Origin: Pelagophyceae sp. CCMP2097
Lineage: Eukaryota > Sar > Pelagophyceae
DNA length: 44,056 bases
Direction: 5' to 3'
NCBI GenBank assembly: GCA_026770575.1
Contig: MU657289.1
Span: 1 to 44,056, forward strand
Below, one piece after another: positions 21,911 through 32,360 of the stretch. Numbering within the stretch: the stretch's first letter is position 1; each line of letters begins with the position of its first letter. The translations under genes and the position numbers were made by a program. The notes beneath the pieces are model-generated. The model saw nothing but the letters and a program-made list of their open reading frames with translations. It ran no database searches and was not told the DNA's origin.

Positions 21911-24900
21911 TTATCGGACCGCTGGACGGCCTTTGGTGCGCCGGTCCTCCGCCTCGAGCCGCTCGACGAGGGCGCCCTTGAGGCCCGCCTGCACGAGGCT
22001 GCGCTCCTTCAGCAGCGCCCGGAGGCGTACGACCGTCAGCCGCGAGTAGTCGCCGCCCGCTCGTCGGCCCGCAACCTCGCCCGCCGGCGCTCTTCCCTCG
22101 ACCGACGCCGACACGGCGTCTCGACTCGGACGGAGCGCGTCCTCGATGCCGTCGCGCAAGTACGCGTCGCGGTCGGCGCTCGATCGCAGCTCCATCCATT
22201 CGTAGTACGGCACGCGGACCACGGCCCACCCTAGCCTGCGGAGCAGCCGCTCCTTGGACTTGGACTTGCCGTCGAGCACGCGCCGACTGCCATCAGAGGC
22301 GCCCACGAGATAATGTGTCGGGCCGTCGAACTCGACGGCGACCTTCGAAGCCGGGTGCGCCATGTCGAGGCTGATGCCTTCGGCGGTGACGTGCTCGAAG
22401 TCGTGCGCCCAGCCGATGCGAGAGAGCGCCGTCGAGACATCGCGCTGTGATCGAGATGGGCTCGGCTCTGAGCGGAGATACGCCGCGCGAAGCTCGGCCT
22501 CGTGCCGACTCAATAGTACAGTCAGTGGGTGCTGCGGCGCCTCCAGTCGGAGGTACATGGAGACTTGGTGCAGCTGACACAGCCCGTCATGACAGAACTC
22601 GTCGATCTTCACATCGATGCTCAAAGCCATCACCTCGAACATTGCCGGCGCCGCGACGCCCGCCGTCGCATAGGCCCACGCGGTGATTGCGAGCGCTTGC
22701 GGTTTGAACGTCGCAATCTTCTTTGGTGCCTCTGCGGCGACCGCCTCGAACAGCGCCGGCGCCGCGACGCCCGCCGTCGCATAGGCCCACACCGTGTTCG
22801 ACAGCGCTTGCGGAGTGAACGTCGAAATGTTCTTTGTTGACTCTGTGGCGACAGCATCGAACAGCGCCGGCGCCGCGACGCCCGCCGTCGCATAGGCCCA
22901 CACCGTGTTCGACAGCGATTGCGGGTTGAACGTCGCGATCCTCTTCGGTGCTTCTGCAGCGATCGCATCGAACAGCGCCGGCGCCGCGATGCCCGCCGTC
23001 GCATAGGCCCATGCGGTGTTTGCGAGGTTTTGCGGATTGAACGTCGCGATCTTCTTTAAGGTTTCTGCGGCGACCGCCTCAAACAGCGCTGGCGCCGCGA
23101 CGCCCGCCGTCGCATAGGCCCACACGGTGTTCGAGAGCGCTTGCGGAGTGAACGTCGCGATCTTAATTGGTACCTCTACGGCGACCGCCTCGAACAGCGC
23201 GGACGCCGCGACGCCCGCCGTCGCATAAGCCCACACGATGTTAGCGAGCGCTTGCGGAGTGAACGTCGCGATCTTCTTTGACGATTCTGTGGCGGCTGCC
23301 TCAAATAGCGCCGGCGCCACGACGCCCGCCGTCGCATAGGCCCACACGATGTTGGCGAGCTCCTGCGAGTTGAACGTGGCGATCTTCCTCGATGCTTCAG
23401 CAGCGACCGCCCTGAACAGCGCTGGCGCAACGACTCTGGCCGTCGAATAGGCCCACACGGTGCTTGCGAGCGCTTGCGGAGTAAACGTCCCGATCTTCTT
23501 TGGTGTTTCTGCGGCGACTGCCTCGAACAGCGCCGGCGCTACGACGCCCGCCGTCGCATAGGCCCACGCGGTGTTCGCGAGCGCTTGCGGTTTGAACGTC
23601 GCAATCTTCTTCGGTGCCTCCGCAGCGACCGCCTGGAACAGCGCCGGCACTGCGACATCCGCTGTCGCATAGGCCCACACCGTGTTCGCGAGTGCTTGTG
23701 GAGTGAACGTCGCAATCTTCTTTGACGTTTCTACAGCGACTGCCTCGAACAGCGCCGGCGCCGCGGCGCTCGCCGTCGCATAGGCCCACGCCGTGTTCGC
23801 GAGCGCTTGCGGAGTGAACGTCGCAATCTTTTTTGACGATTCTACAGCGACTGCCTCGAACAGCGCCGGCGCCGCGACGCCCGCCGTCGCATAGGCCCAC
23901 GCCGTGCTCGCGAGGTCTTGCGAGTCGAACGTAGCAATCTTCTTCGACGATTCTACAGAGACCGCTTCAAACAGCGCCGGCGCCGCGACGCCTGCTGTCG
24001 CATAAGCCCACACCGTGTTCGCGAGCGCTTGCGAGTCGAACATCGCGATCTTATTCGATGCTTCCGCAGCGACCGCCTCGAATAACGCCGGCGCCGCGAC
24101 GCCCGCCGTCGCATAAGCCCACACGGTATTTGCGAGCGCTTGCGGAGTGAACGTCGCTATCTTCTTTGGTGCTTCTGCAGCGACCGCCTCGAACAGCGCC
24201 GGCGCCGCGACACCCGCCGTCGCATATGCCCACACCGTGTTCACGAGGGTTTGCGATTCGAACGTCGCAATCTTCTTTGACGATTCTGTGGCGACAGCAT
24301 CGAACAGCGTCGGCGCCGCGACGCCCGCCGTCGCATAGGCCCATACCGTGTTTGCGAGCGCTTGCGGAGTGAACGTCGCGATCTTCTTCGACGATTCTGC
24401 GGCGACCGCCTCAAACAGCGCCGGCGCCGCGACGCCCGCCGTCGCGTAAGCCCACGCGGTGTTCGCGAGCGCTTGCGGTTCGAACGTCACGATCTTCTTC
24501 AACGCTTCAGCAGCGACCGCATCGAACAGCGCCGGCGCTTCGACGTTGCCAATCTTGGCAACGCCCCAGCACGCATTCGCAAGTCCCCGAGATTCCCACT
24601 GTTTGGAATCGTTGATGATGCTCGACGTCGCGCGGTCCACCAACTTTTGCAGGAGCGGCCGGGATGACTTTTCGAACGAGCGGCTGAGGACTCCGAGGCG
24701 GTGGAGCGCCGTGGCGAAGTTGACGTAGTTGAAATCGGCGCCCTTGTCCTCGAAGAGCGAAAGGATATCGGCGGCTCTCTCGCTCACAACGAGCTGCTTG
24801 TTGAGGGCGATCGCCGCTGCCTTGCCGGACCGTCGTGCCTCGTCGTCGTTGGAAGCCTTTGGGGCCGATTTTGGGGCCGACGCAGCGTTGAACTCCGCGA

Positions 24901-25213
24901 GTTGCACTGCAATCTTGCGGCCGCCCATAACCGCACCGTCCATTGCACGGCACACGGCGTCGCACTCCGTCGCCTCGACGGTCACAAAGGCGAGTCCGCG
25001 CGACTTGCCAGTCTCGCGGTCGACGGGGACGCGGACGTCGGCCACGGCGCAGACGGGCTCGAACGCGCGGCGCACGTCGTCCGCCGTGGCGTCCGAGGGC
25101 AGGTTGCGCACGTAGAGGTCGGCTGTGACCTTGAGCCCGAGGGCCGCGCCCTCGCGAGCCAGCGCGAGGAGGAGGAGGAGGAGGAGGCCCAGGAGCGCGC
25201 GAGGGCCGTGCAT
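21911..25213 (-). CDS. Gene B: RRM, eighteen 37-residue repeats, RAP and SAP domains
   Basis: A single open frame encodes 1100 residues from the chosen Met (MHGPRALLGLLLLLLL). That start begins a hydrophobic signal-like helix; the frame also allows a start 70 residues upstream at 25423. An RRM comes first (RNP2 LYVRNL, RNP1 RGLAFVTV). After a linker come eighteen 37-residue repeats (about 24595-22590), consensus QALANTVWAYATAGVAAPAL then FEAVAAEASKKIATFTP: these look like heptatricopeptide-type helical RNA-binding repeats. A RAP domain follows (VAVEFDGPTHYL, KERLLRRLGWAVVRVPYYEW; near 22365-22190), a PD-(D/E)XK-like fold. The end is a SAP motif (LTVVRLRALLKERSL...LVERLEAED; near 22045-21945). 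RRM, helical repeats and RAP point to organellar RNA processing or rRNA handling, by analogy with FASTK and apicomplexan RAP proteins. Whether the leader sends it to the plastid, mitochondrion or ER is open: the RRM begins almost at once, leaving little room for a transit peptide. It stops with TAA. Confidence 0.88.
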   Translation of the reverse strand: MHGPRALLGLLLLLLLALAREGAALGLKVTADLYVRNLPSDATADDVRRAFEPVCAVADVRVPVDRETGKSRGLAFVTVEATECDAVCRAMDGAVMGGRKIAVQLAEFNAASAPKSAPKASNDDEARRSGKAAAIALNKQLVVSERAADILSLFEDKGADFNYVNFATALHRLGVLSRSFEKSSRPLLQKLVDRATSSIINDSKQWESRGLANACWGVAKIGNVEAPALFDAVAAEALKKIVTFEPQALANTAWAYATAGVAAPALFEAVAAESSKKIATFTPQALANTVWAYATAGVAAPTLFDAVATESSKKIATFESQTLVNTVWAYATAGVAAPALFEAVAAEAPKKIATFTPQALANTVWAYATAGVAAPALFEAVAAEASNKIAMFDSQALANTVWAYATAGVAAPALFEAVSVESSKKIATFDSQDLASTAWAYATAGVAAPALFEAVAVESSKKIATFTPQALANTAWAYATASAAAPALFEAVAVETSKKIATFTPQALANTVWAYATADVAVPALFQAVAAEAPKKIATFKPQALANTAWAYATAGVVAPALFEAVAAETPKKIGTFTPQALASTVWAYSTARVVAPALFRAVAAEASRKIATFNSQELANIVWAYATAGVVAPALFEAAATESSKKIATFTPQALANIVWAYATAGVAASALFEAVAVEVPIKIATFTPQALSNTVWAYATAGVAAPALFEAVAAETLKKIATFNPQNLANTAWAYATAGIAAPALFDAIAAEAPKRIATFNPQSLSNTVWAYATAGVAAPALFDAVATESTKNISTFTPQALSNTVWAYATAGVAAPALFEAVAAEAPKKIATFKPQALAITAWAYATAGVAAPAMFEVMALSIDVKIDEFCHDGLCQLHQVSMYLRLEAPQHPLTVLLSRHEAELRAAYLRSEPSPSRSQRDVSTALSRIGWAHDFEHVTAEGISLDMAHPASKVAVEFDGPTHYLVGASDGSRRVLDGKSKSKERLLRRLGWAVVRVPYYEWMELRSSADRDAYLRDGIEDALRPSRDAVSASVEGRAPAGEVAGRRAGGDYSRLTVVRLRALLKERSLVQAGLKGALVERLEAEDRRTKGRPAVR
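22590..24595 (-). repeat. Coding minisatellite, 18 units of 111 bp
   Basis: On the plus strand GACGCCCGCCGTCGCATAGG recurs with variants every 111 bases. Units differ mainly in the middle of the second helix (EAPKK, ESSKK, ETSKK) and in the turn (FTP, FNP, FKP, FDS). Unit length never breaks frame, which argues for purifying selection on the protein. Confidence 0.95.
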
Positions 25214-25530
25214 AATAATTCTCGTCGGACGGCCGGCCGATCGAGAGCGGCGTCGGTCGGGACTCAAAGGGGTCCACCGGCTTGCGCTCCCAGAGCCGAG
25301 TCGCGATGCCGAGCCACGTACGCACGTGAAGTAGACTTCTACCGCCGTCGGCGGCCGAGACTCTTTTGTTTTTTTGTTTTGTTTTTTTAAGCGACGAGTC
25401 CTGCCCGGTTCACACGGGATCACGGGAGACAGGCGAGGTCACGAGCAGAGCATGCGCTTGCTTAGATCCACCCTGGGTGGAGCTGGCCCAAGAGGTTATG
25501 GTTCAGAGTTGCGGCAAGTTTGCAGTTGTA

Positions 25531-26756
25531 CTAGTTGCACAAAGGTTCCTCAGCGATTTCAGCGTCGGTGGGCCATTTGCCGGTCGCCAGGTCTTCGAGG
25601 AGGGCGAGTGTTGCGTCGACACCACCGAACGGGTACATGTGGAGCCGGATGCCGCCGTCGGATTCGGCGGGCGTGGCCGTTCGTCGAACGACGTACGCGG
25701 CGAGCTCCAAAACGGCCGCCGTCGGCCGCACGGCGCCCGGGCCGCCGGCGGAGAAGCGCCACGCGGCGGCCTCGCTCTTTTCGGCGGCGTTAGTGGCGTC
25801 GTCGTTTGCGGCGTCGGCGAGGAGCTTGGACGGTCCGACGTGGCACAGCTGCGCGAACTTTGCCAGGACGCCGGGAAGCGCCGGGCCGGCCACGCCGACG
25901 AAGACAGCGCCGCTGGACGGCGCGGCGTCGAGGAAATTGGACACAGCTGCGGGATTGAAAGAGAACTGCGTCACGATTGCCGTTTTTGTGGCATGCGCGC
26001 CCGCCGCGTCGATGCCAGGCAAGAGGGCGGCGATCTTGTTTTTTAAAAGTTCGACCCCATCCAACTTTGAAGGATGGCCTTCCGGGAAACCCGCAAACGC
26101 GACCTTGAGGCCGAGGCGCACGCAGACCGCCGCCACGTCCGACGCCGTGCAGACATCCCCGACGGCGCCGCCGGCGTCTGCGACGGGCTGGTTGCCGCCC
26201 AAGCAGAGCACCGTCATCGCGCCCGCGTCTTGTAGCGCCGAGAGGACCGCCTTGGCGATTTGCGCCGTCTTGAGCGAGGACGCGGGCACGTGCGGCACGG
26301 CGTCGAGCCTGGACCGGGCCTCTCTGCAAGCGCCCGTCAGGCGTCCGTTGGGACGCACCCGCGGCTGTGGAGGAGCTTGACGGCAGCGCAGACGAATTCG
26401 GCGTGCGCGGCGTCGTGTCCGAGCCAGTTTACAAAGACTGTTCGTTTCTCGCGGCGTTCATCAGTGCGCTCATCGACGACGTGCCCCCGCGCTTCCAACA
26501 GCTCCAAAAGCTGCGGCGCCATCGCCGGCGAGATCTCCAGCGACGCTGAAACGCCCAGCCAGCGCAGCGCCAACCGCAGCGGCGACGGCGGCGGCGGGGG
26601 CACCGCGTCGAGGCCCGAGACCGGCGTTTTAAACGCCCCGAGCGGCCCAGAGGCGCCGACCCCAAGCGGCCCAGGGGCCCCGACGGACAGCGGCCTCGCC
26701 GCCCCGACGGCGCACCGCGCCACGAGCAGCGTGCGGCATGGCCACTTCTTGCACAT
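25531..26756 (-). CDS. Methylenetetrahydrofolate reductase-like protein
   Basis: Two exons, 26756-26359 and 26323-25531, give 396 residues ending in TAG. MTHFR-family enzymes reduce methylenetetrahydrofolate to methyltetrahydrofolate with FAD. Family-like points in order are SLEISP near the start of the barrel, AVPHVPA, MTVLCLGGNQPV at the place of the usual LRGDxP segment, FAGFPEGHP (the conserved YPEGHP-type motif), VTQFSFNPAAVSNFLD (the TQ-x-F-D segment) and FVGVAGPALPGVLAKFAQLC. The usual RGD/P segment is changed to GGNQP, so it may be a divergent relative. The two halves are out of frame in the genome; a 35-nt GTGCGTCCC...TTGCAG intron restores the frame exactly. The start at MCKKWP gives a basic, Ala-rich leader that could target an organelle; a later Met is possible. 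Confidence 0.7.
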
Positions 26757-26964
26757 GGCCCGCGGTGCGCGCGCCCTGCCGGAGGGGGGCTTCGTGACGT
26801 CACACGAGCATCGCGATCGCCAAATAAAGTGTTCTTTAGCGATCGCGGGTTCATGTTGGGCCGAAATGGCGAAATCTCTGAAAAGAGAGGGCCTCTGCCT
26901 TCTTGCGGGCTGCTCGATGTGGTTCGTTGCGCATGTCATCGACACATCGGCACGACGATCTTGC

Positions 26965-27175
26965 GCACGTCAATGCCGGTGGCACGTCGCTTGCGCGCCC
27001 TGTTGAGCGACGGCGGCGAGCACCTCTGTCGAAGATAAACTGCCCCCGAGCACGAGGATCCGTGCGTCTTCTCCAGCAGCGTCGAGTCGAACGGCTGCGA
27101 CGCCACTGCGCCCAGCCTGCATGGTCGGCCCGGGCGAAAATTCCATCGTCACCATGTCGAGGAGCTCCGGACCTC
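26965..27175 (-). pseudogene. Isolated kelch-motif fragment
   Basis: A short frame reads ELLDMVTMEFSPGPTMQAGR, then SGVAAVRLDAAGEDARILVL and GGSLSSTEVL: one and a half kelch blades. Its DNA is close to that of the kelch gene at 29.9 kb (TGCATGG-CGGCCCGGGCGAAAA block in both). No other blades are found nearby, so it is probably a dispersed partial copy. The remaining stretch to the MTHFR-like start holds nothing recognised. Confidence 0.6.
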
Positions 27176-27372
27176 GCCCCGGCGGTGCGGGCGGGCGCCG
27201 CGCCGTGCTCGGCCGCCGCGGCGCGGCGCGCCTTTGAAACCGTCCGCCTTTGAAACCGCCCGGCTCGAGGAACGCATCGCAATCGCGCGCCCGCCACCTC
27301 GGGCCTTTGAAGCCTCAGACGCCGGCGCCGCCGCCGGCGGCCGTGCGAGCGTGCGCAAGTGCAAGTCGAAGC

Positions 27373-29202
27373 TCAAGTCGACGTTTCGACGGCGTCCGGT
27401 GCTTTGGTCTCTCTCGACGGCGTCCGCGTACGGGTGCTTCGACCGCCGCGTCGTCGGGTCCTTCGACCGCCTCCCGCAAAGCGCCGCCCGGCACCTCGCA
27501 GGAGCGTGGCCGCGGCACGGCCGCGCGGGTGCCCGGGCGCGCGTGGCGGTCGTACGGCGCTGCGGCGATGGACGCCGTCGATTGCGAATCGAGGAACTGC
27601 TCCACTTCGGGACCGCCCCACTTCGAGCAGCGCCACCGCGAAGGGGCTACCAGTCTCCGCGCTCCGCGGCGCGGTCTGCGGCGGCGCGCACGGCTGCGGC
27701 GACGTCGTGCTCGCCGGCGACTTCGACGGGCCGCCGGGAGGACCTGCGATTGAAACGTGGCACGTCCTCCGGCAGCTCTGCGTCTGCGCGAGACGATGGT
27801 CGCCTCTTGGTTGCCTCTTTTTCCAAGGTGACGCGGCTTTTTGCTTGGCGTCGGCCTTTGCCAATTCCCCCGCCATCCTCTTAAACAGCGCCGGCGCTTC
27901 CACCTTCGTGGCCAAAAACGCCCAGGCCAGCGTCTCGAGGTCTGGCTGAGAAAAGGCTTCAATGCGCTTTGCGGAATGCGACGCCAAAGAATCGAAGAGC
28001 GTGGGCGAGTCCACACCTAAAGAAGCGACAGTGCGCGTCTACACCTAAAGAAACACTAATGCACTCCGTCCAACTCTGCCGAATCTTACGCAGCTTTGCA
28101 AAGGCCCAGGCCGTGCGGGCGAGGTCTGGTCCTTTGAAGGTCTGGGCCTTTGCGATGGTGTGTTCTGCGATAGATTTAAAAAGCGGAGCGTGGTGAAAGT
28201 CAACCGCAGCAAAGCCCCATGCAAGGTTCGCCAGGCCCGCAGGCTCAAAGGGCAGCAGGCCGAGGCGGCTTTCGAGGGCTTCGGTGGCGATTGCTTGGAA
28301 CAAGGGCTGGTCCTTTGCGCCGGCTGCTGCATATGCCCAGGCAAGGTTCGCCACCTCGTGCGGCTTGAAAACCGAAAGCTTCGCCGGCGCAAACGCCGCC
28401 TAGGCGCGGAGTCTCGACGGTCCCTGACGGCTGGGACATGCGATGGTTCCGGATGCTGTTGGTTCGGGGACGCAGCCTTTTACGACCGCTCCAAACAGTT
28501 CCGCCGCTTCGCATCCCAGCTTCGCCACCGCCCACACCACGCTGACGACCTCGCGCGCCTCCCACTTTGGGGAGTCGTGTGCGACGCTCGCGGCCGTCTG
28601 CGCCACCAAGGCGTGGAGCAGGTCGGCGTTTGCCACGTCGATTTCCCCGTCGCCCCGACACTGAAACACACCCAGGCGGTGCAGCGCAGTCGCCAGGTTC
28701 ATTGGCGTGAACACGAGCGCCTTGGCCTAGGAATAGCCTCGAGGCGGGCGGGCGTTTCAGCGCGGGCGACTGCCGCGAGCGTCGAAGCGCCACGCAACAA
28801 AACGCGCGTCGAAAAAGAACGCGCCTCGTAAATCTCAAAGACTTCCGCCGCCCCCGCGGCCTCGACGAGCTGCAGGTTGAGCTTGAGGGCGTTGTCGTTT
28901 GCTTTGGGTTGTTTGGACTTATCTCCGAGCTCAACACTTATGATATTCTCCATAAGCGTAGACCCATCCATATAGTCCCTCAACCGCTCCGCGTCCGCCG
29001 CCGCCACCCCGACAAACGCAAAGCCCTTGGTCCGCCCCGTCGCGTGCGAGAGAGGAAGGTAGACGGTGAGGATGGGGCAGACGGTTTCGAAGGTCTCTTG
29101 GATTTGTTGCCCAGTAAAGCCTTTCGGCAAATTACGAACGAGCAACTCCACCCTCCCGGGCCCGCCGCAAAAGGCCCGACCCAAGCGACCCAGCCGGAGC
29201 AT
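27373..29202 (-). CDS. Gene C: RRM plus 37-residue-repeat protein, 3' end uncertain
   Basis: Exons assembled are 29202-28825, 28726-28484, 28399-28090 and from 28016 onward. The chosen start MLRLGRLGRAFCGG gives a mitochondrion-like leader. The RRM has RNP2 LLVRNL and RNP1 KGFAFVGV. A linker region follows, with PMNLATALHRLG equivalent to gene B's NFATALHRLG, and then repeats such as HEVANLAWAYAAAGAKDQPL and DLARTAWAFAKL. The first intron seems to use GC at its donor (GAG then GCGCGT), because only that junction keeps the linker the same length as in A, B, D and E. In the last exon the repeat ends at ALFKRMAGELAKADAKQ (about 27840); the frame stays open to 27373 but becomes Arg/Pro/Ser-rich, so the true last exon is unresolved. 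There is no RAP domain. Confidence 0.65.
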
Positions 29203-29824
29203 GCCCGCGCGCCGGGGAGCACCGCGATTCGCGCTGCGTGCAGAACCCAAAACTTTGAGGTGGGGAATTTGTTCCGCCGAAACGTTTCGATATTTAATGG
29301 GGTTTTCGGCCCGGAGCCGTGGACTGACGAAGACTCCTCTCCGGCTGCGGCCGCCGCCCGGACTCGGAGCAGGGTACGACTGTGCACTACGGCTCGCTGC
29401 ACACGCAGGCGTCGTTGCGTCTCCAGAGGCCACGGAAGACCCGTCGGAACGTACACGCGCGGCACTCACGCCGCGTAGCACAGTGACTCGCCTGGAGGCC
29501 ATCTATGGCGACGGACGCCGAGAGAAGTACAGATACGACCCGAACTCGACCCGAACCCGACCCGAGCCGGATTCTGCGTGTATAGACCCGACAGACACGC
29601 GACCCGCGTGACTCGGCCTGAAGAACCAGACCCGCGACCCAAGGAGTTGGCAAAAAGAATCCTCTGTGTGTGGAACGGCGGGCGGAGAGGCGAGGGCGCG
29701 CGATTCTCGAGATCCGGCCAAGTTCGAGCTGTTGTGAGTTAGCTTATGTTGGTGGTCTACGTCAGTCAGGTGATGGAGTCAGTCAGGTGATGGAGTTGGA
29801 AACGCGATATTATCGGGGCGCCGT
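29203..29824. other. Spacer with small direct repeats
   Basis: No gene recognised beyond a possible extended leader of gene C. Positions 29537-29572 repeat GACCCGAAC-type heptamers, and GTCAGTCAGGTGATGGA is tandemly doubled at about 29761-29795. Confidence 0.5.
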
Positions 29825-31366
29825 TTATGCCGCCGTCAAATCCTCGAAGGCGAGCACCTCCGTCGTCGACGAGAACGTGGTGCCCCCCGCAATCCTGATG
29901 ATCCGTGGTCCTTGCGCAGTTTCGAGTCGAGCGGCTGCGATGCTATTGCGCCCATCCTGCATGGCCGGCCCGGGCGAAAACTCCATCATCAACACGTCAA
30001 AGATCTCGGTCGTGTTCAAGACCTGGTATCCTGAGTTATACCCGCTGATGACGAGGACGTGCTGCGCGTCGATGGGCACGGCCGCACATCCATAGCGTTC
30101 CGAGCCCATCGACGGACCGGGCGCGAACGCCATAGTCCGGATGTCGAGGACCTCCGTCGTATTCAAAACTTGTCCTGAACATCTATCTGAACTGCCACCA
30201 GCCACCATGATGCGGTGCTCGTCGAGCGCGACGGCCGCGCAGCCGCCGCGTCGAGCGGCCATAGCGGGTCCGGGCGCGAAGACCATCTTATCCAGGGTGA
30301 GGATCTCGGTAGTCGATCAGCTAGACCAGACATCGTTACCGCCGACGACGAGGATCCTGCGAGCGTCGAGTGCGACAGCGGCACAGCCGAATCGTGGCAA
30401 TTGCATGTTCGGCCCCGGCGTGACCGTGAGCGTCGAGAAGTGGAAGATCTCCGTCGTGTTCAAAGGAGTACTATCATCGTAGCCGCCCGCCATGAGCACG
30501 CGGTCCGCGTCGATCAATCGAGTCCCCCTCAGCCCTTCTGGGTTGCTGGCTGGATTCTGCATTCTCATCCAAGGGACATTGCGGCTTCTACGACCTCCCA
30601 AACTCAAATTGTCAGCCCTTTCGTCGCAGATTCTCATTTTACGTCGCAGATTGTCAGCCCAAGTCCCGAGTCTGTGCCGAAGACGCCTAGGCCCTTCGGG
30701 GTTTATAGCGGCTACCTCATTCTCATAGAAGGGACCTCGCGGTTTGGTCCGTAGAATCTCAATCTATCTGGACGGCCGCACAACTTGCTAGTCCCGCGAG
30801 CAAGTTCGGCCCAGTCGTAAACGTCGTCGTCTGCGGGTCGAGCACATCGTATTTAAAGAAGACCCGTAAGATGCACCGCCAGCAAAACGAAGACGCGCCC
30901 GCCAGCGAACACAGCAGCTCAACCAAAGCGTCCAAGGGGCATCGCCGGCCCCGGTCGGAACGCCGCGTCGTCGGTCCACGGCCGCACGCCGAACACGGCC
31001 GTCACGAGGCCAAAGTAGTCCAGCTCCTGCACCAGCGCCTCCTGCGCGGCCTCAGGTAATGCGCGGATCGTCGCGGTCGATGAAGATGGAGCCGTCCAAA
31101 GGGTCCCGCTGCAGCATCACGTCGCAGCGCCCGAGCATGCGGCCGAGCATCGAGTCCTCAACCTTTATAAGCACGGCGCGCGACGCCTCGAACAGCGCGC
31201 CGCCGACGTTGAGCGTGACGACGTCGTCGGGCAGTGGCGACGATGCCGTCGTCGACGGGGCGTGCGCGTCGTCGTCCGCCTTGGCGCCGCGCTGCGCCGC
31301 CGCGGCGCGTTCCGTCTCCGACGCGCGTCCTCCTTGGCGCGCGAGTCCGTCGTTCACTTGGTCCAT
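29825..31366 (-). pseudogene. BTB/T1-kelch protein gene, disrupted
   Basis: The first part (31366-31052) has a potassium-channel-tetramerisation-type BTB core: DDVVTLNVGGALFEASRAVL followed by DSMLGRMLG and DGSIFIDRDD. The frame then breaks: roughly a dozen residues of the usual BTB helix seem missing before PEAAQEALVQELDYFGLVTA in another frame. A kelch region follows (FRPGPAMPLGRFG) with TGA at 30921-30919, exactly where other blades have Cys (RFGCAAV). After about 200 bases of unclear sequence, blades resume (30530-29825): LMAGGYDDSTPLNTTEIF, TVTPGPNMQLPRFGCAAVAL, IMVAGG, and so on. A second in-frame TGA at 30319-30317 lies before STTEILTLDKMVFAPGPAM. BTB-kelch proteins are commonly Cullin-3 adaptors. 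Several independent lesions make a functional product unlikely unless the sequence is wrong. Confidence 0.65.
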
Positions 31367-32360
31367 GGCTTCGAAATGGCAGCCTCGCTCGCGTTTTTTT
31401 CGTGGCGGTCTGCGGGACGGGGCCCGGCCTCGAGGAAGGAGCCGCGCGCTCGACAGGACGCCCTTACCCGCGTGCGGAGGACCGCCGTCTACTGGATTGG
31501 GGACCTCGGCTAGCCGTGCTTCGAACGTGCGGCCGCGCGCGCGCGGAGCGGTGGAGTGTGTGCGTTCCAGAAAAGGGTCGCGCGTGACTCAACAAGAGGT
31601 GGTAAGTTTACGACACTGTCTGTAGTAGACAGCAGAGTCAGACAAGGAGGCACAAAGTCAGACAAGGAGCCACATTGTGTGGAGTCCAGCAGCCTCAGTG
31701 GAACCGCCTGTTGTTTTTTAAGCAGCCTCAGTCACTGGCAGTGGAGTGCATACTAGGATTCCTAGTAGTAATAGAAGAAGAAGCCACAAACGTTTCCAAG
31801 GGCAAAGGGAGGGCGTTGAATGCTTAAGGTCACCTCGGCGACGGAATCATGCGAGGGGTTGATGCGAGTCGACATGACGCCCATGGCACTCCCAGAGCGC
31901 ACGCGGTCTCTGGCGGCGGCGTTCGAAGAGGCCTCGCAGCGACGCCGCCCGACGCCCTCGCCGGAGAGCGGCGGGCCGCAGAAGTTATATGCTTTCGACG
32001 AGTCTCCAATTGGTATACTAGTAATGAAGCTCGAGACCAAGCCAGGGCCCCACAGCAGCCAGGACCCCACAGCGTATAAGCGTATGTAGGTCCCTCGGGG
32101 CGCCCTGGCTCCGAGCTCCGCCGCGAAATAAAGCCTGCGCGACGACGCACTTCGGACCCACGCCATGCAACTTGCAGGTCACGAGGGTCCCTTCGGCAAC
32201 CCCAGAGATAGATCTAGGGGTTTCAAAAGGGACTCCCAGAATGTGCCCCCGCTCCGAGACCTCTACAGCGCCCTCGCCACACCCGCCCGCTCTCGGCGGG
32301 TGCATGCTCCCTCGCATCGTGGCTGACCACCATAGCGACGCAATGCGAAGAAATGATTGC
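31367..32360. other. No recognised gene
   Basis: Frames here are GC-driven and without motifs. AGTCAGACAAGGAG is repeated at about 31637 and 31658. The promoter of the BTB-kelch gene would lie just above 31366. Confidence 0.4.

Noticed and set aside
22590..24595. CRISPR-like regular spacing in the 111-bp array
   Set aside because: No constant repeat with unique spacers. The whole unit is coding and in frame across 18 copies.
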